From NCBI GenBank assembly GCA_019136545.1, contig JAGVUA010000023.1:1-57797 (forward strand): a stretch of 57,797 nt of DNA. Direction: 5' to 3'. The notes under the pieces were generated by a model that did not search any database, was not told where the DNA came from, and worked only from the letters and a program-made list of their open reading frames with translations. Source of the stretch: Betaproteobacteria bacterium. Lineage in GTDB: Bacteria > Pseudomonadota > Gammaproteobacteria > Burkholderiales > Rhodocyclaceae. Below are positions 32,619-43,565 of the stretch, in pieces (within the stretch, counting starts at the first letter, position 1; every line of letters begins with the position of its first letter). A program made the position numbers and the translations under genes.

Positions 32619-34930
32619 ATCTCGAGATCGACGGCAAGGCCCTGCAGGTCAAGGAAGGCAGCACGGTCATCGACGCTGCGCATCAGGCTGGCATTTACAT
32701 CCCGCATTTCTGCTACCACAAGAAGCTGTCCATCGCCGCCAACTGCCGCATGTGCCTGGTGCAGGTCGAGAAAGCGCCCAAGCCATTGCCGGCCTGCGCG
32801 ACGCCGGTCACTCCTGGCATGAAGGTATTCACGCATTCGGACCTGGCCGTCAAGGCGCAGAAGGGCGTGATGGAATTCCTGCTGATCAATCATCCGCTCG
32901 ACTGCCCCATCTGCGATCAGGGCGGGGAATGCCAGTTGCAGGACTTGGCCGTCGGCTATGGTTCGTCGGCTTCCCGCTATCAGGAAGAGAAGCGGGTCGT
33001 GGTCAACAAGAATCTCGGGCCGCTGGTCAGCACCGACATGACCCGGTGCATCAATTGCACCCGTTGCGTGCGTTTCACGCAGGAAATCGCGGGCCTGATG
33101 GAGCTTGGCCAGGCTTTTCGCGGCGATCGCGTCGAGATCATGCCTTTCGTCGAAAAGACCGTCGATAGCGAATTGTCGGGGAACATCATCGATCTGTGCC
33201 CGGTCGGCGCCCTGACGTCCAAGCCTTTCCGGTTTGCCGCCAGGACTTGGGAACTGGCCCGGCGCAAGTCGATCAGCCCTCACGATGGCCTAGGCAGCAA
33301 TCTCATCGTCCAGATCAAGCACGACAAGGTGTTGCGCGTGCTGCCGCTGGAGAACGAGGAGATCAACGAATGCTGGCTCTCGGACAGGGATCGCTTTTCC
33401 TACGAAGGCCTGAATGCGCCGGAACGGCTGACCAAGCCGTTGATCAAGCAGGGCGGCGTCTGGAAGGAAGTCGAGTGGAACCAGGCGCTCGATTATGTTG
33501 CCCATGCCTTGCGCGACGTCGCCAAGGAGCACGGCCCCGAGGCAATTGGCGCCTTGGTCAGCCCTCATGCCACGCTGGAAGAAATGTATCTGGCCGGTAA
33601 ACTGATGCGCGGCATCGGTTCCGGCAACGTCGACTTCCGGTTGCGGCAGAGCGACTTCTCCGGCCGACGCCTGGGCACGCCGTGGCTGGGCATGAAGATC
33701 GCCGAATTGAATAAGCTCGATCGTGTGTTGCTGGTCGGCAGCTTCCTGCGGAAAGACCAGCCGCTGGTGGCGCAGCGCCTGCGGCAGGCGGCCAAGCGCG
33801 GCGCACAGATCTCGGTGGTTCACGCTGCCGACGACGACCTGCTGATGGCGGTCTCGGGCAAACTGATTGCCGCGCCCTCGCTGTTGCCGGAACGGCTGGC
33901 CCAGGTGGTCAAGGCGGTCGCGGAATTGAAGGGCGCCGCCAGCGGCCTCGAGGTGACGGTAAGCCCAGAAGCCAGGCAGATTGCCGAAAGCCTGGCGTCA
34001 GGCCAGAACACGGCGGTCTTGCTGGGCAGCTTCGCCCAGCAGCACGAGCGTGCCGCCACATTGAACGCGCTGGCGCAACAATTGGCCGGCTATTTGGGCG
34101 GTCGATGCGGCCTCCTTGGCGAGGCTGCAAACTCGGTGGGCGGTTATGCCGCCAAGGCCGTACCGACAGCGGGCGGCATGAATGCCGCGCAGATGCTTGC
34201 CGAGCCGCGCAAGGCCTACGTGATCCTGGGTGCCGAGCCGGAACTCGATTGCGCCGACGGCGCGCAAGCCGTGGCGGCGCTGCAACAGGCCGAAACCGTC
34301 GTCGTGCTGTCGCCGTTCAAGTCCGAAGCGGCGATGGCGTATGCCGATGCCATCCTGCCGGTTTCGCCTTTTACGGAGACTTCCGGCACTTTCGTGAATA
34401 TGGAAGGCCGAGTGCAGAGCTTCCAGGCGGTGAATCGTCCGCTCGGCGACACGCGCCCCGGTTGGAAAGTTCTGCGCGTCCTGGGCAACCTGCTGAAGCT
34501 CGAGGGTTTCGACCAGGAGAGCAGCGAAGCGGTGCGCGACGAAATATTGGGCACTGCGCGTCCGGACTTCATCGCAGGTCTCGACAACGCCATCGAAGGC
34601 GCAACGCTCGATCTCGCCGCCGGCTCGGGGCTGGAGCGGATTGCCGACGTGCCGATCTACTTCGCCGATCCGCTGGTGCGTCGGGCGCCGAGCCTGCAGC
34701 GAACCCGGGATGCCGCGGAGCCGACGGCGCGCATGAACGCGGCGACTCTGGCCAGGCTCGGCCTGACGGCCGGCACCGCGGTGAAAGTCAGTCTGGGCGG
34801 TACGCCGAGTCGATTGGTCGCGGCGCTTGACGCAGGGGTCGCCGACCATTGCGTGCGCGTGGCGGCCGGCCACGCGTCCACCGCTTCCCTGGGCGCGCTC
34901 GGCGGCGCCATTACCGTGGAGCGCGCCTGA
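32612..34930 (+). CDS. nuoG: NADH-quinone oxidoreductase subunit G
   Basis: 772 residues from the ATG at 32612, the first sensible start; the longer frame lies inside nuoF. The N-terminal ferredoxin domain has CYH and CRMC ligands for [2Fe-2S] N1b and a HX3CX2C-type site. CINCTRC near 150 binds another cluster, and the rest is a molybdopterin-enzyme-like fold without cofactor. It conducts electrons from NuoF to NuoI. Its stop shares one base with the nuoH ATG. Confidence 0.95.
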   Translation: MLDLEIDGKALQVKEGSTVIDAAHQAGIYIPHFCYHKKLSIAANCRMCLVQVEKAPKPLPACATPVTPGMKVFTHSDLAVKAQKGVMEFLLINHPLDCPICDQGGECQLQDLAVGYGSSASRYQEEKRVVVNKNLGPLVSTDMTRCINCTRCVRFTQEIAGLMELGQAFRGDRVEIMPFVEKTVDSELSGNIIDLCPVGALTSKPFRFAARTWELARRKSISPHDGLGSNLIVQIKHDKVLRVLPLENEEINECWLSDRDRFSYEGLNAPERLTKPLIKQGGVWKEVEWNQALDYVAHALRDVAKEHGPEAIGALVSPHATLEEMYLAGKLMRGIGSGNVDFRLRQSDFSGRRLGTPWLGMKIAELNKLDRVLLVGSFLRKDQPLVAQRLRQAAKRGAQISVVHAADDDLLMAVSGKLIAAPSLLPERLAQVVKAVAELKGAASGLEVTVSPEARQIAESLASGQNTAVLLGSFAQQHERAATLNALAQQLAGYLGGRCGLLGEAANSVGGYAAKAVPTAGGMNAAQMLAEPRKAYVILGAEPELDCADGAQAVAALQQAETVVVLSPFKSEAAMAYADAILPVSPFTETSGTFVNMEGRVQSFQAVNRPLGDTRPGWKVLRVLGNLLKLEGFDQESSEAVRDEILGTARPDFIAGLDNAIEGATLDLAAGSGLERIADVPIYFADPLVRRAPSLQRTRDAAEPTARMNAATLARLGLTAGTAVKVSLGGTPSRLVAALDAGVADHCVRVAAGHASTASLGALGGAITVERA

Positions 34931-36015
34931 TGGAAGCGTCCGTGCTGCACTTTTTTGAATGGCTCTGGGGGCCGTATTGGCCCGCGCTTTGGTCGTGGTT
35001 CGAGCCGGTTTGGCCGTTGATCTGGGTGATCATGAAGATCGTGGCCATTCTGGTGCCTTTGCTGCTCGGCGTCGCCTACATGACCTACGCGGAACGCAAG
35101 ATCCTCGGCTTCATGCATGTACGCATCGGCCCCAACCGCGTTGGGCCGCTGGGCCTGCTGCAGCCGATCGCCGATGGCCTGAAGCTGTTCTTCAAGGAAA
35201 TCGTTCTGCCGACCAAGGCCGACCCCGGCCTTTACTTCATGGCGCCGGCATTGGCCATGGCGCCGGCGGTTGCCGTGTGGGCCGTGGTGCCATTTTTCGA
35301 CGGGGGCGTGCTGGCCAACCTCGACGCCGGCGTATTGTTCCTGCTGGCGGTTTCGTCGCTCGGGGTTTACGGCATCATCGTCGCCGGCTGGGCCTCCAAC
35401 TCGAAATACCCATTCCTCGGCAGCATACGTTCGACCGCGCAGATGGTTTCCTACGAAGTGTCGATGGGGCTGGCTCTGGTCTGTGTCCTGATGGTCTCCA
35501 ACAGCCTGAATCTGACGGATATCGTGCATTCGCAGGGACGTGGCATGTTCGCCGACTGGGGCGTGGGTGCGCTGTCGTGGAACTGGTTGTCGCTGTGGCC
35601 GATGTTTCTGGTCTACCTGATTTCGGGCGTCGCCGAAACCAATCGGGCACCGTTCGACGTGGTCGAAGGGGAATCGGAAATCGTCGCCGGTCACATGGTC
35701 GAGTATTCCGGCATGGCCTTCGCGATGTTCTTCCTCGCCGAATACGCCAACATGATCCTGGTCGCGGCGATGGTGTCGATCTTCTTCCTCGGCGGATGGT
35801 TGTCGCCCGTGGGCTTCCTTCCCGATGGCATCCTCTGGCTGCTCGCCAAGATGTCGCTGGTGCTGTTCATGTTCCTCTGGCTGCGCGCCACATTCCCCCG
35901 GTATCGCTACGACCAGATCATGCGGCTTGGCTGGAAAGTCTTCGTGCCGGCCTGCCTGATCTGGATCCCGGTGGTCGGCGTCTGGATGATGTCGCCCCTC
36001 AACATCTGGAAATGA
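34930..36015 (+). CDS. nuoH: NADH-quinone oxidoreductase subunit H
   Basis: 361 residues with eight membrane helices. Family signatures are [18 protein letters not shown] (about 54-71) and the Glu-rich loop [17 protein letters not shown] (about 235-251) at the quinone entrance. It couples quinone reduction to proton pumping. The short ATGA-type overlap with nuoG indicates coupled translation. Confidence 0.96.
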   Translation: MEASVLHFFEWLWGPYWPALWSWFEPVWPLIWVIMKIVAILVPLLLGVAYMTYAERKILGFMHVRIGPNRVGPLGLLQPIADGLKLFFKEIVLPTKADPGLYFMAPALAMAPAVAVWAVVPFFDGGVLANLDAGVLFLLAVSSLGVYGIIVAGWASNSKYPFLGSIRSTAQMVSYEVSMGLALVCVLMVSNSLNLTDIVHSQGRGMFADWGVGALSWNWLSLWPMFLVYLISGVAETNRAPFDVVEGESEIVAGHMVEYSGMAFAMFFLAEYANMILVAAMVSIFFLGGWLSPVGFLPDGILWLLAKMSLVLFMFLWLRATFPRYRYDQIMRLGWKVFVPACLIWIPVVGVWMMSPLNIWK

Positions 36016-36019
36016 GACC

Positions 36020-36505
36020 ATGGGTGCCCGCGACCTGATTCAAACTTTCTTCCTTGGTGAATTGCGCCAGGGGTTGTCGGTGACGCTGCGGTATCTGTTC
36101 GCGCCGAAGATCACCATCCAGTATCCGGAAGAGAAAACGCCGATGTCGCCGCGCTTCCGCGGCCTTCATGCGCTGCGCCGCTATCCCAACGGCGAGGAAC
36201 GTTGCATTGCCTGCAAGTTGTGCGAAGCGGTTTGCCCGGCCATGGCGATCACCATCGAGTCGGCGCAGCGGAAAGACGGCAGTCGCCGCACCACGCGTTA
36301 CGACATCGACCTGACCAAGTGCATCTTCTGCGGATTCTGCGAAGAAGCCTGCCCGGTCGATGCCATCGTCGAGTCCAATGTCATCGAGTACCACGGCGAG
36401 ACACGGGGCGATCTCTACTACACCAAGCAGATGCTGCTTGCCAATGGCGACCGCTACGAAGCGGAGATTGCCGAGGCTCGCGCGCTCGATGCCAAGTATC
36501 GGTAG
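36020..36505 (+). CDS. nuoI: NADH-quinone oxidoreductase subunit I
   Basis: 161 residues. Two ferredoxin motifs, [12 protein letters not shown] (about 61-72) and [12 protein letters not shown] (about 100-111), bind the [4Fe-4S] clusters N6a and N6b. These pass electrons from NuoG to NuoB. An amphipathic N-terminus contacts the membrane arm. Confidence 0.96.
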   Translation: MGARDLIQTFFLGELRQGLSVTLRYLFAPKITIQYPEEKTPMSPRFRGLHALRRYPNGEERCIACKLCEAVCPAMAITIESAQRKDGSRRTTRYDIDLTKCIFCGFCEEACPVDAIVESNVIEYHGETRGDLYYTKQMLLANGDRYEAEIAEARALDAKYR

Positions 36506-36509
36506 CGCC

Positions 36510-37115
36510 ATGGACCTGACGAGCATAGTTTTCTACGTCTTCGCCGCACTGTTGATCTTCGCCGCGCTGCGCGTGATCACCGCGCGCAATCCGGTGCATG
36601 CCGTCCTCTACCTGGTGCTGGCCTTTTTCAACGCGGGCGGCTTATGGCTGACGCTGCAAGCCGAATTCCTGGCGATTGCGCTGGTGATGGTTTACGTGGG
36701 CGCGGTGATGGTGTTGTTCCTCTTCGTCATCATGATGCTCGATATCGACATCAAGCGTTTGCGCCAGGGCTTCTGGCGCAACATGCCGTTGGCCGCCATC
36801 CTGGGCATCGTCATGGTGGCGGAGATGTTTCTGGTGCTGTCCACCGACTACTTCAGCCTGGTGGCGTTCCCCGACAGCAAGGCGGACGCTGGCTACAGCA
36901 ACACCAAGGAACTGGGCCGCCTGCTGTTCACCGACTATGTGTATCCCTTCGAGCTCGCTTCGATCATCCTGCTGGTGGCCATCATCGCCGCGGTGGTGTT
37001 GACGCTGCGGCGCCGCAAGGACGTCAAACATCTCGATCCGGTCCAGCAGATTGCGGTGAAGCATACGGATCGGCTCAGGGTATTGCAGATGCCCGCCGAG
37101 AAGGAGGGCGAATGA
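36510..37115 (+). CDS. nuoJ: NADH-quinone oxidoreductase subunit J
   Basis: 201 residues from the ATG before DLTSIV, with five membrane helices. [21 protein letters not shown] (split at about 53-73) is the conserved third helix with the pi-bulge region of the family. The C-terminal 35 residues are polar. It overlaps nuoK by four bases. Confidence 0.94.
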   Translation: MDLTSIVFYVFAALLIFAALRVITARNPVHAVLYLVLAFFNAGGLWLTLQAEFLAIALVMVYVGAVMVLFLFVIMMLDIDIKRLRQGFWRNMPLAAILGIVMVAEMFLVLSTDYFSLVAFPDSKADAGYSNTKELGRLLFTDYVYPFELASIILLVAIIAAVVLTLRRRKDVKHLDPVQQIAVKHTDRLRVLQMPAEKEGE

Positions 37116-37417
37116 TCACCCTGTCGCATTACCTGATTCTGGCCGCAATCCTATTTACGATAGGCGTGGTTGGCATCTTTCTCAACCGCAGGAATCTGAT
37201 CGTCCTGCTGATGGCTATCGAACTCATGCTGCTGGCGGTGAACATGAACTTCGTCGCCTTCTCCCATTACCTCAATGATCTGTCGGGACAGTTGTTCGTG
37301 TTCTTCATTCTGACCGTTGCCGCGGCCGAGTCCGGCATCGGTCTGGCGATCCTGGTCGTGTTGTTCCGGAACCTATCCACGATCGACGTCGACAAGCTCG
37401 ACGGACTGAAGGGCTAA
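37112..37417 (+). CDS. nuoK: NADH-quinone oxidoreductase subunit K
   Basis: 101 residues, three membrane helices related to MrpC. The membrane-embedded glutamates of the proton path are visible in [13 protein letters not shown] (near 37) and [11 protein letters not shown] (near 72). The start overlaps the nuoJ stop (ATGA). Confidence 0.95.
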   Translation: MITLSHYLILAAILFTIGVVGIFLNRRNLIVLLMAIELMLLAVNMNFVAFSHYLNDLSGQLFVFFILTVAAAESGIGLAILVVLFRNLSTIDVDKLDGLKG

Positions 37418-37421
37418 AGGC

Positions 37422-39407
37422 ATGAAGACCCTTTATCTGATCATCCCCTTTGCGCCGCTGGTCGGGGCGCTTGTCGCAGGCCTGCTGGGCAGGGTTATCG
37501 GACGGGCCGGCGCCCACTGGATCACCATCCTCGGCGTCGCCGTGTCGTTCGTCTGCTCGGTGCTGGTGATGCAGGACGTGCTGGCCGGCAACACCTTCAA
37601 TGGCACGCTCTACACGTGGATGGAGGCGGGCGGCCTCAAGCTCGAGATCGGTTTCCTCATCGACCGCCTCACGGCGGTCATGCTGATCGTCGTCACCTTC
37701 GTCTCGCTGATGGTGCATATCTACACCATCGGCTACATGGCGGACGACCCGGGTTATCAGCGCTTCTTCAGTTACATCTCGCTGTTCACGTTCTCGATGC
37801 TCATGCTGGTCATGAGCAACAACTTTCTGCAATTGTTCTTCGGCTGGGAAGCGGTCGGCCTGGTGTCCTACCTGTTGATCGGCTTCTGGTATACCCGGCC
37901 GACGGCCATCTACGCCAACCTCAAGGCTTTTTTGGTCAATCGCGTCGGCGACTTCGGCTTCCTCATGGGGATCGGCTTGATCGCCGCCTATGCCGGTTCG
38001 CTCGATTACGCGACCGTTTTCGGCAAGAGCAAGGAATTGGCGACCATCACCGAAGTTGCCACCGGCTGGCCGCTCATCACCGCGATCTGTATCGGACTGT
38101 TCGTCGGCGCCATGGGCAAGTCGGCGCAAGTTCCGCTACATGTCTGGTTGCCGGATTCGATGGAAGGCCCGACGCCGATCTCCGCGCTCATCCACGCCGC
38201 CACCATGGTGACGGCCGGCATCTTCATGGTGTCGCGCATGTCGCCGCTGTTCGAGCTTTCCGACACGGCGTTGTCCTTCGTCATCGTCGTCGGCGCCACC
38301 ACGGCGCTCTTCATGGCGCTGATCGCCATCGTCCAGACCGACATCAAGCGCGTGGTGGCCTATTCGACGCTGTCGCAGCTCGGCTACATGACCGCCGCGC
38401 TCGGCGCCTCCGCCTACTCGGCGGCCATTTTCCACCTGATGACGCATGCCTTCTTCAAGGCGGTTCTCTTCCTCGGCGCCGGTTCGGTCATCATCGCCAT
38501 GCACCACGAGCAGGACATGCGGCGCATGGGCGGACTGCGCAAGTACTTGCCCATCACTTACGCCACCGTGCTGATCGGCGCAATCGCCAATGCCGGCCTG
38601 CCGCCGTTTGCCGGGTTCTTTTCCAAGGACTCGATCATCGAGGCCGTGCAGCTTTCGAACGTCTGGGGCGCCGGTTTCGCCCATGTGGCCTTGTTGGCCG
38701 GGGTGTTCGTCGGCGGCTTCTATTCATTCCGCCTGGTGTTCTTCACCTTCCACGGCAAGGAGCGGTTTCGCGACGCGCCGCATGACGATCACGGGCACGA
38801 TGCCCATGACGATCACGGCCATCATGGCCCCGTCGAACCGCACGAGTCGCCGAAGGTCGTCACGATCCCCCTGATCCTGCTGGCGATTCCCGCCATTGCC
38901 GCCGGATGGCTCATCGGGCCGATATTGTTCGAGAACTATTTCGGCAACGCTATCGTCATCGGCGACAATCATCATGCCATCGCGCACATGAAGGAACATT
39001 TTCATGGCGTGATACCCATGATCCTGCATGGCCTGACTTCGGTGCCGTTCTGGCTGGCGATGGCCGGCGCGGTCACGGCCTGGTTCCTGTACATCAAGCG
39101 GCCCGATCTGCCGGCGGTGATCAAGCAGCGCTTCGCGCCGTTCGCCTGGGTGCTCGAGAAAAAATATGGTTTCGATGACTTCAACGACTGGTTCTTCGCC
39201 GGCGGTGCGCGCGGTCTCGGTCGCGGACTCTGGAAAGCCGGCGATCAGGTATTGATCGATGGCCTGGCCGTCAATGGTTCGGCCAGCCTGGTCGGGCGCT
39301 TTGCCGGCGTCGTGCGGCGTTGGCAGAGCGGCCATGTTTACCAGTACGCCTTCTCCATGCTTCTCGGCGTCATCGTGTTGCTGACGCTGTGGCTGGGACG
39401 TAGCTGA
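37422..39407 (+). CDS. nuoL: NADH-quinone oxidoreductase subunit L
   Basis: 661 residues, Mrp-antiporter-type proton-pumping subunit with about sixteen helices and the long C-terminal lateral helix. FFGWEAVGLVSYLLIGFW (about 141-158) and GKSAQVPLHVWLPDSMEGPTP (split, about 231-251) are conserved. A histidine/aspartate-rich segment of about 22 residues near 452-474 (HDDHGH-like, nine His) sits in a loop; its coding DNA has a 24-base imperfect tandem repeat. Confidence 0.96.
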   Translation: MKTLYLIIPFAPLVGALVAGLLGRVIGRAGAHWITILGVAVSFVCSVLVMQDVLAGNTFNGTLYTWMEAGGLKLEIGFLIDRLTAVMLIVVTFVSLMVHIYTIGYMADDPGYQRFFSYISLFTFSMLMLVMSNNFLQLFFGWEAVGLVSYLLIGFWYTRPTAIYANLKAFLVNRVGDFGFLMGIGLIAAYAGSLDYATVFGKSKELATITEVATGWPLITAICIGLFVGAMGKSAQVPLHVWLPDSMEGPTPISALIHAATMVTAGIFMVSRMSPLFELSDTALSFVIVVGATTALFMALIAIVQTDIKRVVAYSTLSQLGYMTAALGASAYSAAIFHLMTHAFFKAVLFLGAGSVIIAMHHEQDMRRMGGLRKYLPITYATVLIGAIANAGLPPFAGFFSKDSIIEAVQLSNVWGAGFAHVALLAGVFVGGFYSFRLVFFTFHGKERFRDAPHDDHGHDAHDDHGHHGPVEPHESPKVVTIPLILLAIPAIAAGWLIGPILFENYFGNAIVIGDNHHAIAHMKEHFHGVIPMILHGLTSVPFWLAMAGAVTAWFLYIKRPDLPAVIKQRFAPFAWVLEKKYGFDDFNDWFFAGGARGLGRGLWKAGDQVLIDGLAVNGSASLVGRFAGVVRRWQSGHVYQYAFSMLLGVIVLLTLWLGRS

Positions 39408-39422
39408 TAGGACGAGAAGCGG

Positions 39423-40898
39423 ATGAATTCCTACCTCCTGAGCCTTGCGATCTGGGTGCCTATCCTCGGCGCGCTTCCGATTCTGGCCCTTGGCTCCGAG
39501 CGCCGCGATGCGGTTCGGTGGCTGTCGCTGGCCGTTGCCGTCGCCGGCTTCCTCGTCACGCTGCCGCTTTACACCGGCTTCGATCGCGCTTACGTCGGCA
39601 TGCAGTTCGTCGAGCTGATGCCCTGGATACCGCGCTTCAACGTGCAGTACTTCCTCGGCGTGGATGGCATTTCCGTGCTCTTCATCCTGCTCAATGCCTT
39701 CATCACCGTCTTGGTGGTGTTGGCCGGCTGGGAAGTGATTGAGGAAAAAATCGCGCAGTACATGGCCGCTTTCCTGATCATGTCGGGATTGATGAACGGC
39801 ATTTTTGCCGCGCTCGACGCGATGCTGTTCTACGTTTTCTTCGAGGCCAGCCTGATTCCGATGTACATCATCATCGGCATCTGGGGCGGCCCCAACCGGG
39901 TGTATGCGGCATTCAAGTTCTTCCTCTACACCTTGCTCGGCTCGCTGCTGATGCTGGTTTCGCTGCTTTACCTGTTCCTCGAATCGGGCGGCAGCTTCAA
40001 TCTCCTCGAATGGCATCAGCTGCGGCTGGCCTTGCAGCCCCAGGTGCTCGTATTCATCGCCTTCATGGTGGCGTTTGCCGTGAAAGTGCCGATGTGGCCG
40101 GTGCACACCTGGTTGCCGGATGCGCACGTCGAAGCGCCGACCGGCGGCTCGGTGGTGCTGGCCGCCATCATGCTCAAGCTGGGCGCCTACGGTTTCGTCC
40201 GGTTTTCTTTGCCCATCCTGCCTGACGCCAGCCACTACCTGGCGCCGATGATGATCGCCCTGTCGCTGATCGCGGTCGTCTATATCGGTTTCGTCGCCCT
40301 GGTGCAGGCCGACATGAAGAAGCTGATCGCCTATTCGTCGATTTCCCACATGGGATTCGTCACCCTGGGTTTCTTCATCTTCAACCAGTTGGGCATCGAG
40401 GGCGCGCTGGTGCAGATGATCTCGCACGGCTTCATCTCGGCGGCGATGTTCCTGTGCGTCGGCGTCATGTACGACCGCATGCACTCCAGGCAGATCGCCG
40501 ACTATGGCGGCGTCGTCAACAGGATGCCGAAATTCGCCGCCTTCTTCATGCTGTTCGCCATGGCCAACTCGGGCTTGCCTGCGACCTCCGGCTTCGTCGG
40601 CGAGTTCATGGTCATTCTCGGCGCCATCAAGTTCAACTTCTGGACGGGCTTTGCCGCCGCGATAACGCTCATCCTCGGCGCCGCCTATACCCTGTGGATG
40701 TACAAGCGCGTCGTTTTTGGCGATGTCGCCAACGATCACGTGGCCGAGCTGCAGGATATCGGCGCGCGCGAGTTTCTGGTGCTTGCCTTGCTGGCGGCCG
40801 CCGTGCTGGCCATGGGCATCTATCCCTTCCCCTTCACCGACGTCATGCATGCTTCCGTGGATAACCTCCTCAAGCATGTGGCGGTGAGCAAGCTGTAA
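39423..40898 (+). CDS. nuoM: NADH-quinone oxidoreductase subunit M
   Basis: 491 residues, second antiporter-like pump subunit with about fourteen helices. The conserved Glu lies in AMLFYVFFEASLIPMYIIIG (split, near 145), and KVPMWPVHTWLPDAHVEAPT is the family signature near 225. It follows nuoL by 15 bases, with GAGAAGCGG upstream of its start. Confidence 0.96.
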   Translation: MNSYLLSLAIWVPILGALPILALGSERRDAVRWLSLAVAVAGFLVTLPLYTGFDRAYVGMQFVELMPWIPRFNVQYFLGVDGISVLFILLNAFITVLVVLAGWEVIEEKIAQYMAAFLIMSGLMNGIFAALDAMLFYVFFEASLIPMYIIIGIWGGPNRVYAAFKFFLYTLLGSLLMLVSLLYLFLESGGSFNLLEWHQLRLALQPQVLVFIAFMVAFAVKVPMWPVHTWLPDAHVEAPTGGSVVLAAIMLKLGAYGFVRFSLPILPDASHYLAPMMIALSLIAVVYIGFVALVQADMKKLIAYSSISHMGFVTLGFFIFNQLGIEGALVQMISHGFISAAMFLCVGVMYDRMHSRQIADYGGVVNRMPKFAAFFMLFAMANSGLPATSGFVGEFMVILGAIKFNFWTGFAAAITLILGAAYTLWMYKRVVFGDVANDHVAELQDIGAREFLVLALLAAAVLAMGIYPFPFTDVMHASVDNLLKHVAVSKL

Positions 40899-40916
40899 CC
40901 CGGCGCGAGAGCAACG

Positions 40917-42398
40917 ATGCTGAAGAACTTCGTCATGCCAGACCTGTACCCCGCCGCGCCGGAGCTATTCCTGGCGGCGATGGCCTGCATCATTCTCCTG
41001 GTCGATGCGCTCACCGGGTCAACTCGGCGCTGGCTGGCACCGGTATTGACGATGTTGACCTTGATCGGTTGCGCGCTGATCACCTATGCCACGCTCGACG
41101 GCATGGCAACCCTGACCTTCTCCAACATGTTCGTCGACGATCCGTTGTCGGACTTCCTGAAACTGTTGCTCTACTTCGCCGTCATCACGGTCCTGATCTA
41201 CGGCCGCGGTTATCTGGCCGCGCGCAATCTCGACAAGGCGGAGTACTACCTGCTGCTGCTGTTCGCGACGCTGGGCATGATGGTCATGATCTCCGCGTAC
41301 AACTTCCTGACCCTCTATCTTGGCCTGGAATTGCTTTCCCTGTCCCTGTACGCCATGGTAGCCATCGACCGGGATTCCTCTCGTGCGACCGAAGCGGCCA
41401 TGAAATATTTCGTGCTCGGCGCCCTGGCATCGGGCCTGCTGCTTTACGGCATGTCCATGATCTACGGCGCGACCGGAACCCTCGAACTCGGCCGGGTCGC
41501 GCAAGCCGTGCATGAAGGCGTCGCCAACCGTACGATCCTGGTGTTCGGTTTGGTATTCCTGGTGTCGGGCATTGCCTTCAAGCTGGGCGTCGTTCCCTTC
41601 CACATGTGGATTCCCGACGTCTATCACGGTGCGCCCACGGCTGTCACGCTCCTGATCAGTTCCGCACCCAAACTCGCGGCGTTCGCCATGGTATTGAGGC
41701 TGCTCGTATCCGGGCTGTTCGGGCTTGTCGAGCATTGGCAGATCATGCTCATGCTGATGGCGGTGCTCTCGATCGGTGTCGGCAACTTGGCTGCCATCGC
41801 GCAAACCAACATCAAGCGCATGCTGGGCTATTCGGCGATCTCGCACATGGGTTTCATGTTGTTGGCGCTGATGAGCGGCGTGGTCGGGGCCGAGATCGAT
41901 CCGATAGCGCTGATCAATGCCTACAGTTCCGCGCTTTACTACAGCGTTTCCTACGTGTTGATGTCGCTGGGCGCTTTCGGCATGGTGCTGTTGCTGTCGC
42001 GCAGCGGCTACGAAGCCGAGAGCCTCGAGGATTTCAAGGGCCTGAACAAGCGTAGCCCCTGGTTTGCGCTAGTCATGGCGGTGCTCATGTTCTCGATGGC
42101 CGGCATTCCTTTCTTTGTCGGCTTTTTTGCCAAGTTCTCGGTGTTGCTGGCAGCCGTCGCGGCGGGACACATCGTCGTCGTCGTCCTGGCCGTGATGTTC
42201 TCGCTGATCGGCGCTTTCTACTACCTGAGAGTCGTCAAGCTGATGTATTTCGACAACCCGGTGGATGGCGCGCCGATCCAGGCGGGTTTCGACATGCGCC
42301 TGCTGATGTCCCTCAACGGCTTGGCAGTGGCCGCGTTCGGCCTGTTCCCCGATGCGCTGATGATGCTGTGCACCGAGACGCTGGTGCGTTCGCTCTAG
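40917..42398 (+). CDS. nuoN: NADH-quinone oxidoreductase subunit N
   Basis: 493 residues, third antiporter-like pump subunit with about fourteen helices. [20 protein letters not shown] (near 128) and [21 protein letters not shown] (split, near 222) are signatures. It is the last gene of the nuo operon. Only four bases separate it from the convergent SOR-like gene, and no terminator hairpin is visible. Confidence 0.96.
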   Translation: MLKNFVMPDLYPAAPELFLAAMACIILLVDALTGSTRRWLAPVLTMLTLIGCALITYATLDGMATLTFSNMFVDDPLSDFLKLLLYFAVITVLIYGRGYLAARNLDKAEYYLLLLFATLGMMVMISAYNFLTLYLGLELLSLSLYAMVAIDRDSSRATEAAMKYFVLGALASGLLLYGMSMIYGATGTLELGRVAQAVHEGVANRTILVFGLVFLVSGIAFKLGVVPFHMWIPDVYHGAPTAVTLLISSAPKLAAFAMVLRLLVSGLFGLVEHWQIMLMLMAVLSIGVGNLAAIAQTNIKRMLGYSAISHMGFMLLALMSGVVGAEIDPIALINAYSSALYYSVSYVLMSLGAFGMVLLLSRSGYEAESLEDFKGLNKRSPWFALVMAVLMFSMAGIPFFVGFFAKFSVLLAAVAAGHIVVVVLAVMFSLIGAFYYLRVVKLMYFDNPVDGAPIQAGFDMRLLMSLNGLAVAAFGLFPDALMMLCTETLVRSL

Positions 42399-42402
42399 CA
42401 GC

Positions 42403-42861
42403 CTACGCCTGGGTTGCGGCGAATCGCTGTTTCGCCGCGCGCGCTTCAACCGCCTCGGCCTTCGAATAGGCCTTTCCCGACCACAGCAGCCGATAGGCGA
42501 GCTCCTCGTTGCCGTTTTCGCAAAGTTCCAGCACCGAGCGGAATAACGGCTGGAAGGTCGGGCTGCGATGGGACGCCTCGTGTTCCTCGAACGATCGCCA
42601 GCAGGTGACGATCAGCGCCTCGCGATCTTTCAATGCGTTGTCCACCGGCTGACCCACGGTGCTGCCCTCGTTCGATATCATGCCGCTGTTGAGCAAGACC
42701 ATTCCCCCGATGAAGCCAGTGTCGGAATGATAGGTCTTGACGTTTTCGCAGAGCATGGCGACGCGCTCTTCCAGGTCTTCAACACCGTAGTTCGGTTTAA
42801 GGATCACGCGATTGACGGTGACGATGCCGTCGCCATCGAAACCAGGAATGAATCCGGACAT
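42403..42861 (-). CDS. Compact sulfur-oxygenase-reductase-like protein
   Basis: 152 residues with a strong ribosome site (GAGGAGG, 5 bases before ATG). No signal peptide is seen, so it should be cytoplasmic. From memory of the Acidianus ambivalens SOR (about 308 residues), the active-site Cys31, His86, His90 and Glu114 have counterparts here: Cys38, His94 and His98 in HEASHRS, and Glu120 in EXXY. The spacing is close, and landmarks such as the early N-x(3)-LK, GFIG (49-52) and LFR (106-108) line up. The last 20 residues have no counterpart. A generic dimeric alpha-beta barrel, such as an antibiotic-biosynthesis-monooxygenase-like protein, is the main alternative. It lies between nuo and the dsr region. 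Confidence 0.6.
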   Translation of the reverse strand: MSGFIPGFDGDGIVTVNRVILKPNYGVEDLEERVAMLCENVKTYHSDTGFIGGMVLLNSGMISNEGSTVGQPVDNALKDREALIVTCWRSFEEHEASHRSPTFQPLFRSVLELCENGNEELAYRLLWSGKAYSKAEAVEARAAKQRFAATQA

Positions 42862-42964
42862 GCTAGCCTCCTCTTGTTGTCGGCGGCATTGACGCTACTT
42901 GTCGTTGCCACGATCTAGAGATAGTGCCAGAATCGAAAAGTTCAATATAAATCAATACCATGTG

Positions 42965-43534
42965 ATGAGTATGGATGATTCCCGCTTTACCGAGGACACC
43001 TTGGCGTCGGAGGAGGTATTCGCCGGACGCTTGCTTCATGTGCATCGCGACAAGGTGCGTCTGCCTGATGGGCAGGAAAGTATCCGCGAGTGGATTGCCC
43101 ATCCCGGCGCGGTGGTCGTCGTGGCGCTCCTGGATAACGGCAAGCTGTTGTTCGAACGGCAATACCGGTATCCGCTCAGGCGTGTCTTCATCGAATTGCC
43201 GGCGGGCAAGATCGATGCCGGCGAGCACATTCTCGACACGGCTCGGCGCGAGCTCAGGGAAGAAACCGGTTACAAGGCCAAGACGTGGCGGCATCTCGGC
43301 ACCATGCATCCGTGCATCGGCTATTCGAACGAGCGCATCGAGATCTTCCTGGCGCAGGGCTTGACCTATGTCGGGCACGAACTTGACGACGGCGAGATTC
43401 TCGAAGTGATCGAACTCGGCGTCCACGACGCGCTGCTGTCGGTGCGCGATGGCGAAATCACCGATGCCAAGACGATCACGGCCCTGCTGTGGGCCGAAAA
43501 GCTTCTTTCGGGCGCGTGGCCGCTGCCGGCGTAG
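42965..43534 (+). CDS. nudF: Nudix hydrolase, ADP-ribose pyrophosphatase type
   Basis: 190 residues from the ATG at 42965; a second ATG two codons later is possible. The Nudix box GX5EX7REUXEEXGU is intact as GKIDAGEHILDTARRELREE-TGY (about 79-101). The family hydrolyses ADP-ribose or related sugar nucleotides to AMP and ribose-5-phosphate. It is divergent from the SOR-like gene with 103 bases between starts, and precedes the sensor kinase by 31 bases. Confidence 0.85.
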   Translation: MSMDDSRFTEDTLASEEVFAGRLLHVHRDKVRLPDGQESIREWIAHPGAVVVVALLDNGKLLFERQYRYPLRRVFIELPAGKIDAGEHILDTARRELREETGYKAKTWRHLGTMHPCIGYSNERIEIFLAQGLTYVGHELDDGEILEVIELGVHDALLSVRDGEITDAKTITALLWAEKLLSGAWPLPA

Positions 43535-43565
43535 AATTCTATTTTTCCGCGACAAGAGGTGACGC

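Noticed and set aside
38724-40877. 717-codon open frame on the minus strand
   Set aside because: Antisense to nuoL and nuoM; the many Gln, His and Asp residues are the complement of membrane-helix codons.
42862-42964. FNR-type site in the SOR-like/nudF intergenic region
   Set aside because: TTGATTTATATTGA on the minus strand has a good left half but a wrong right half, so it is not supported.
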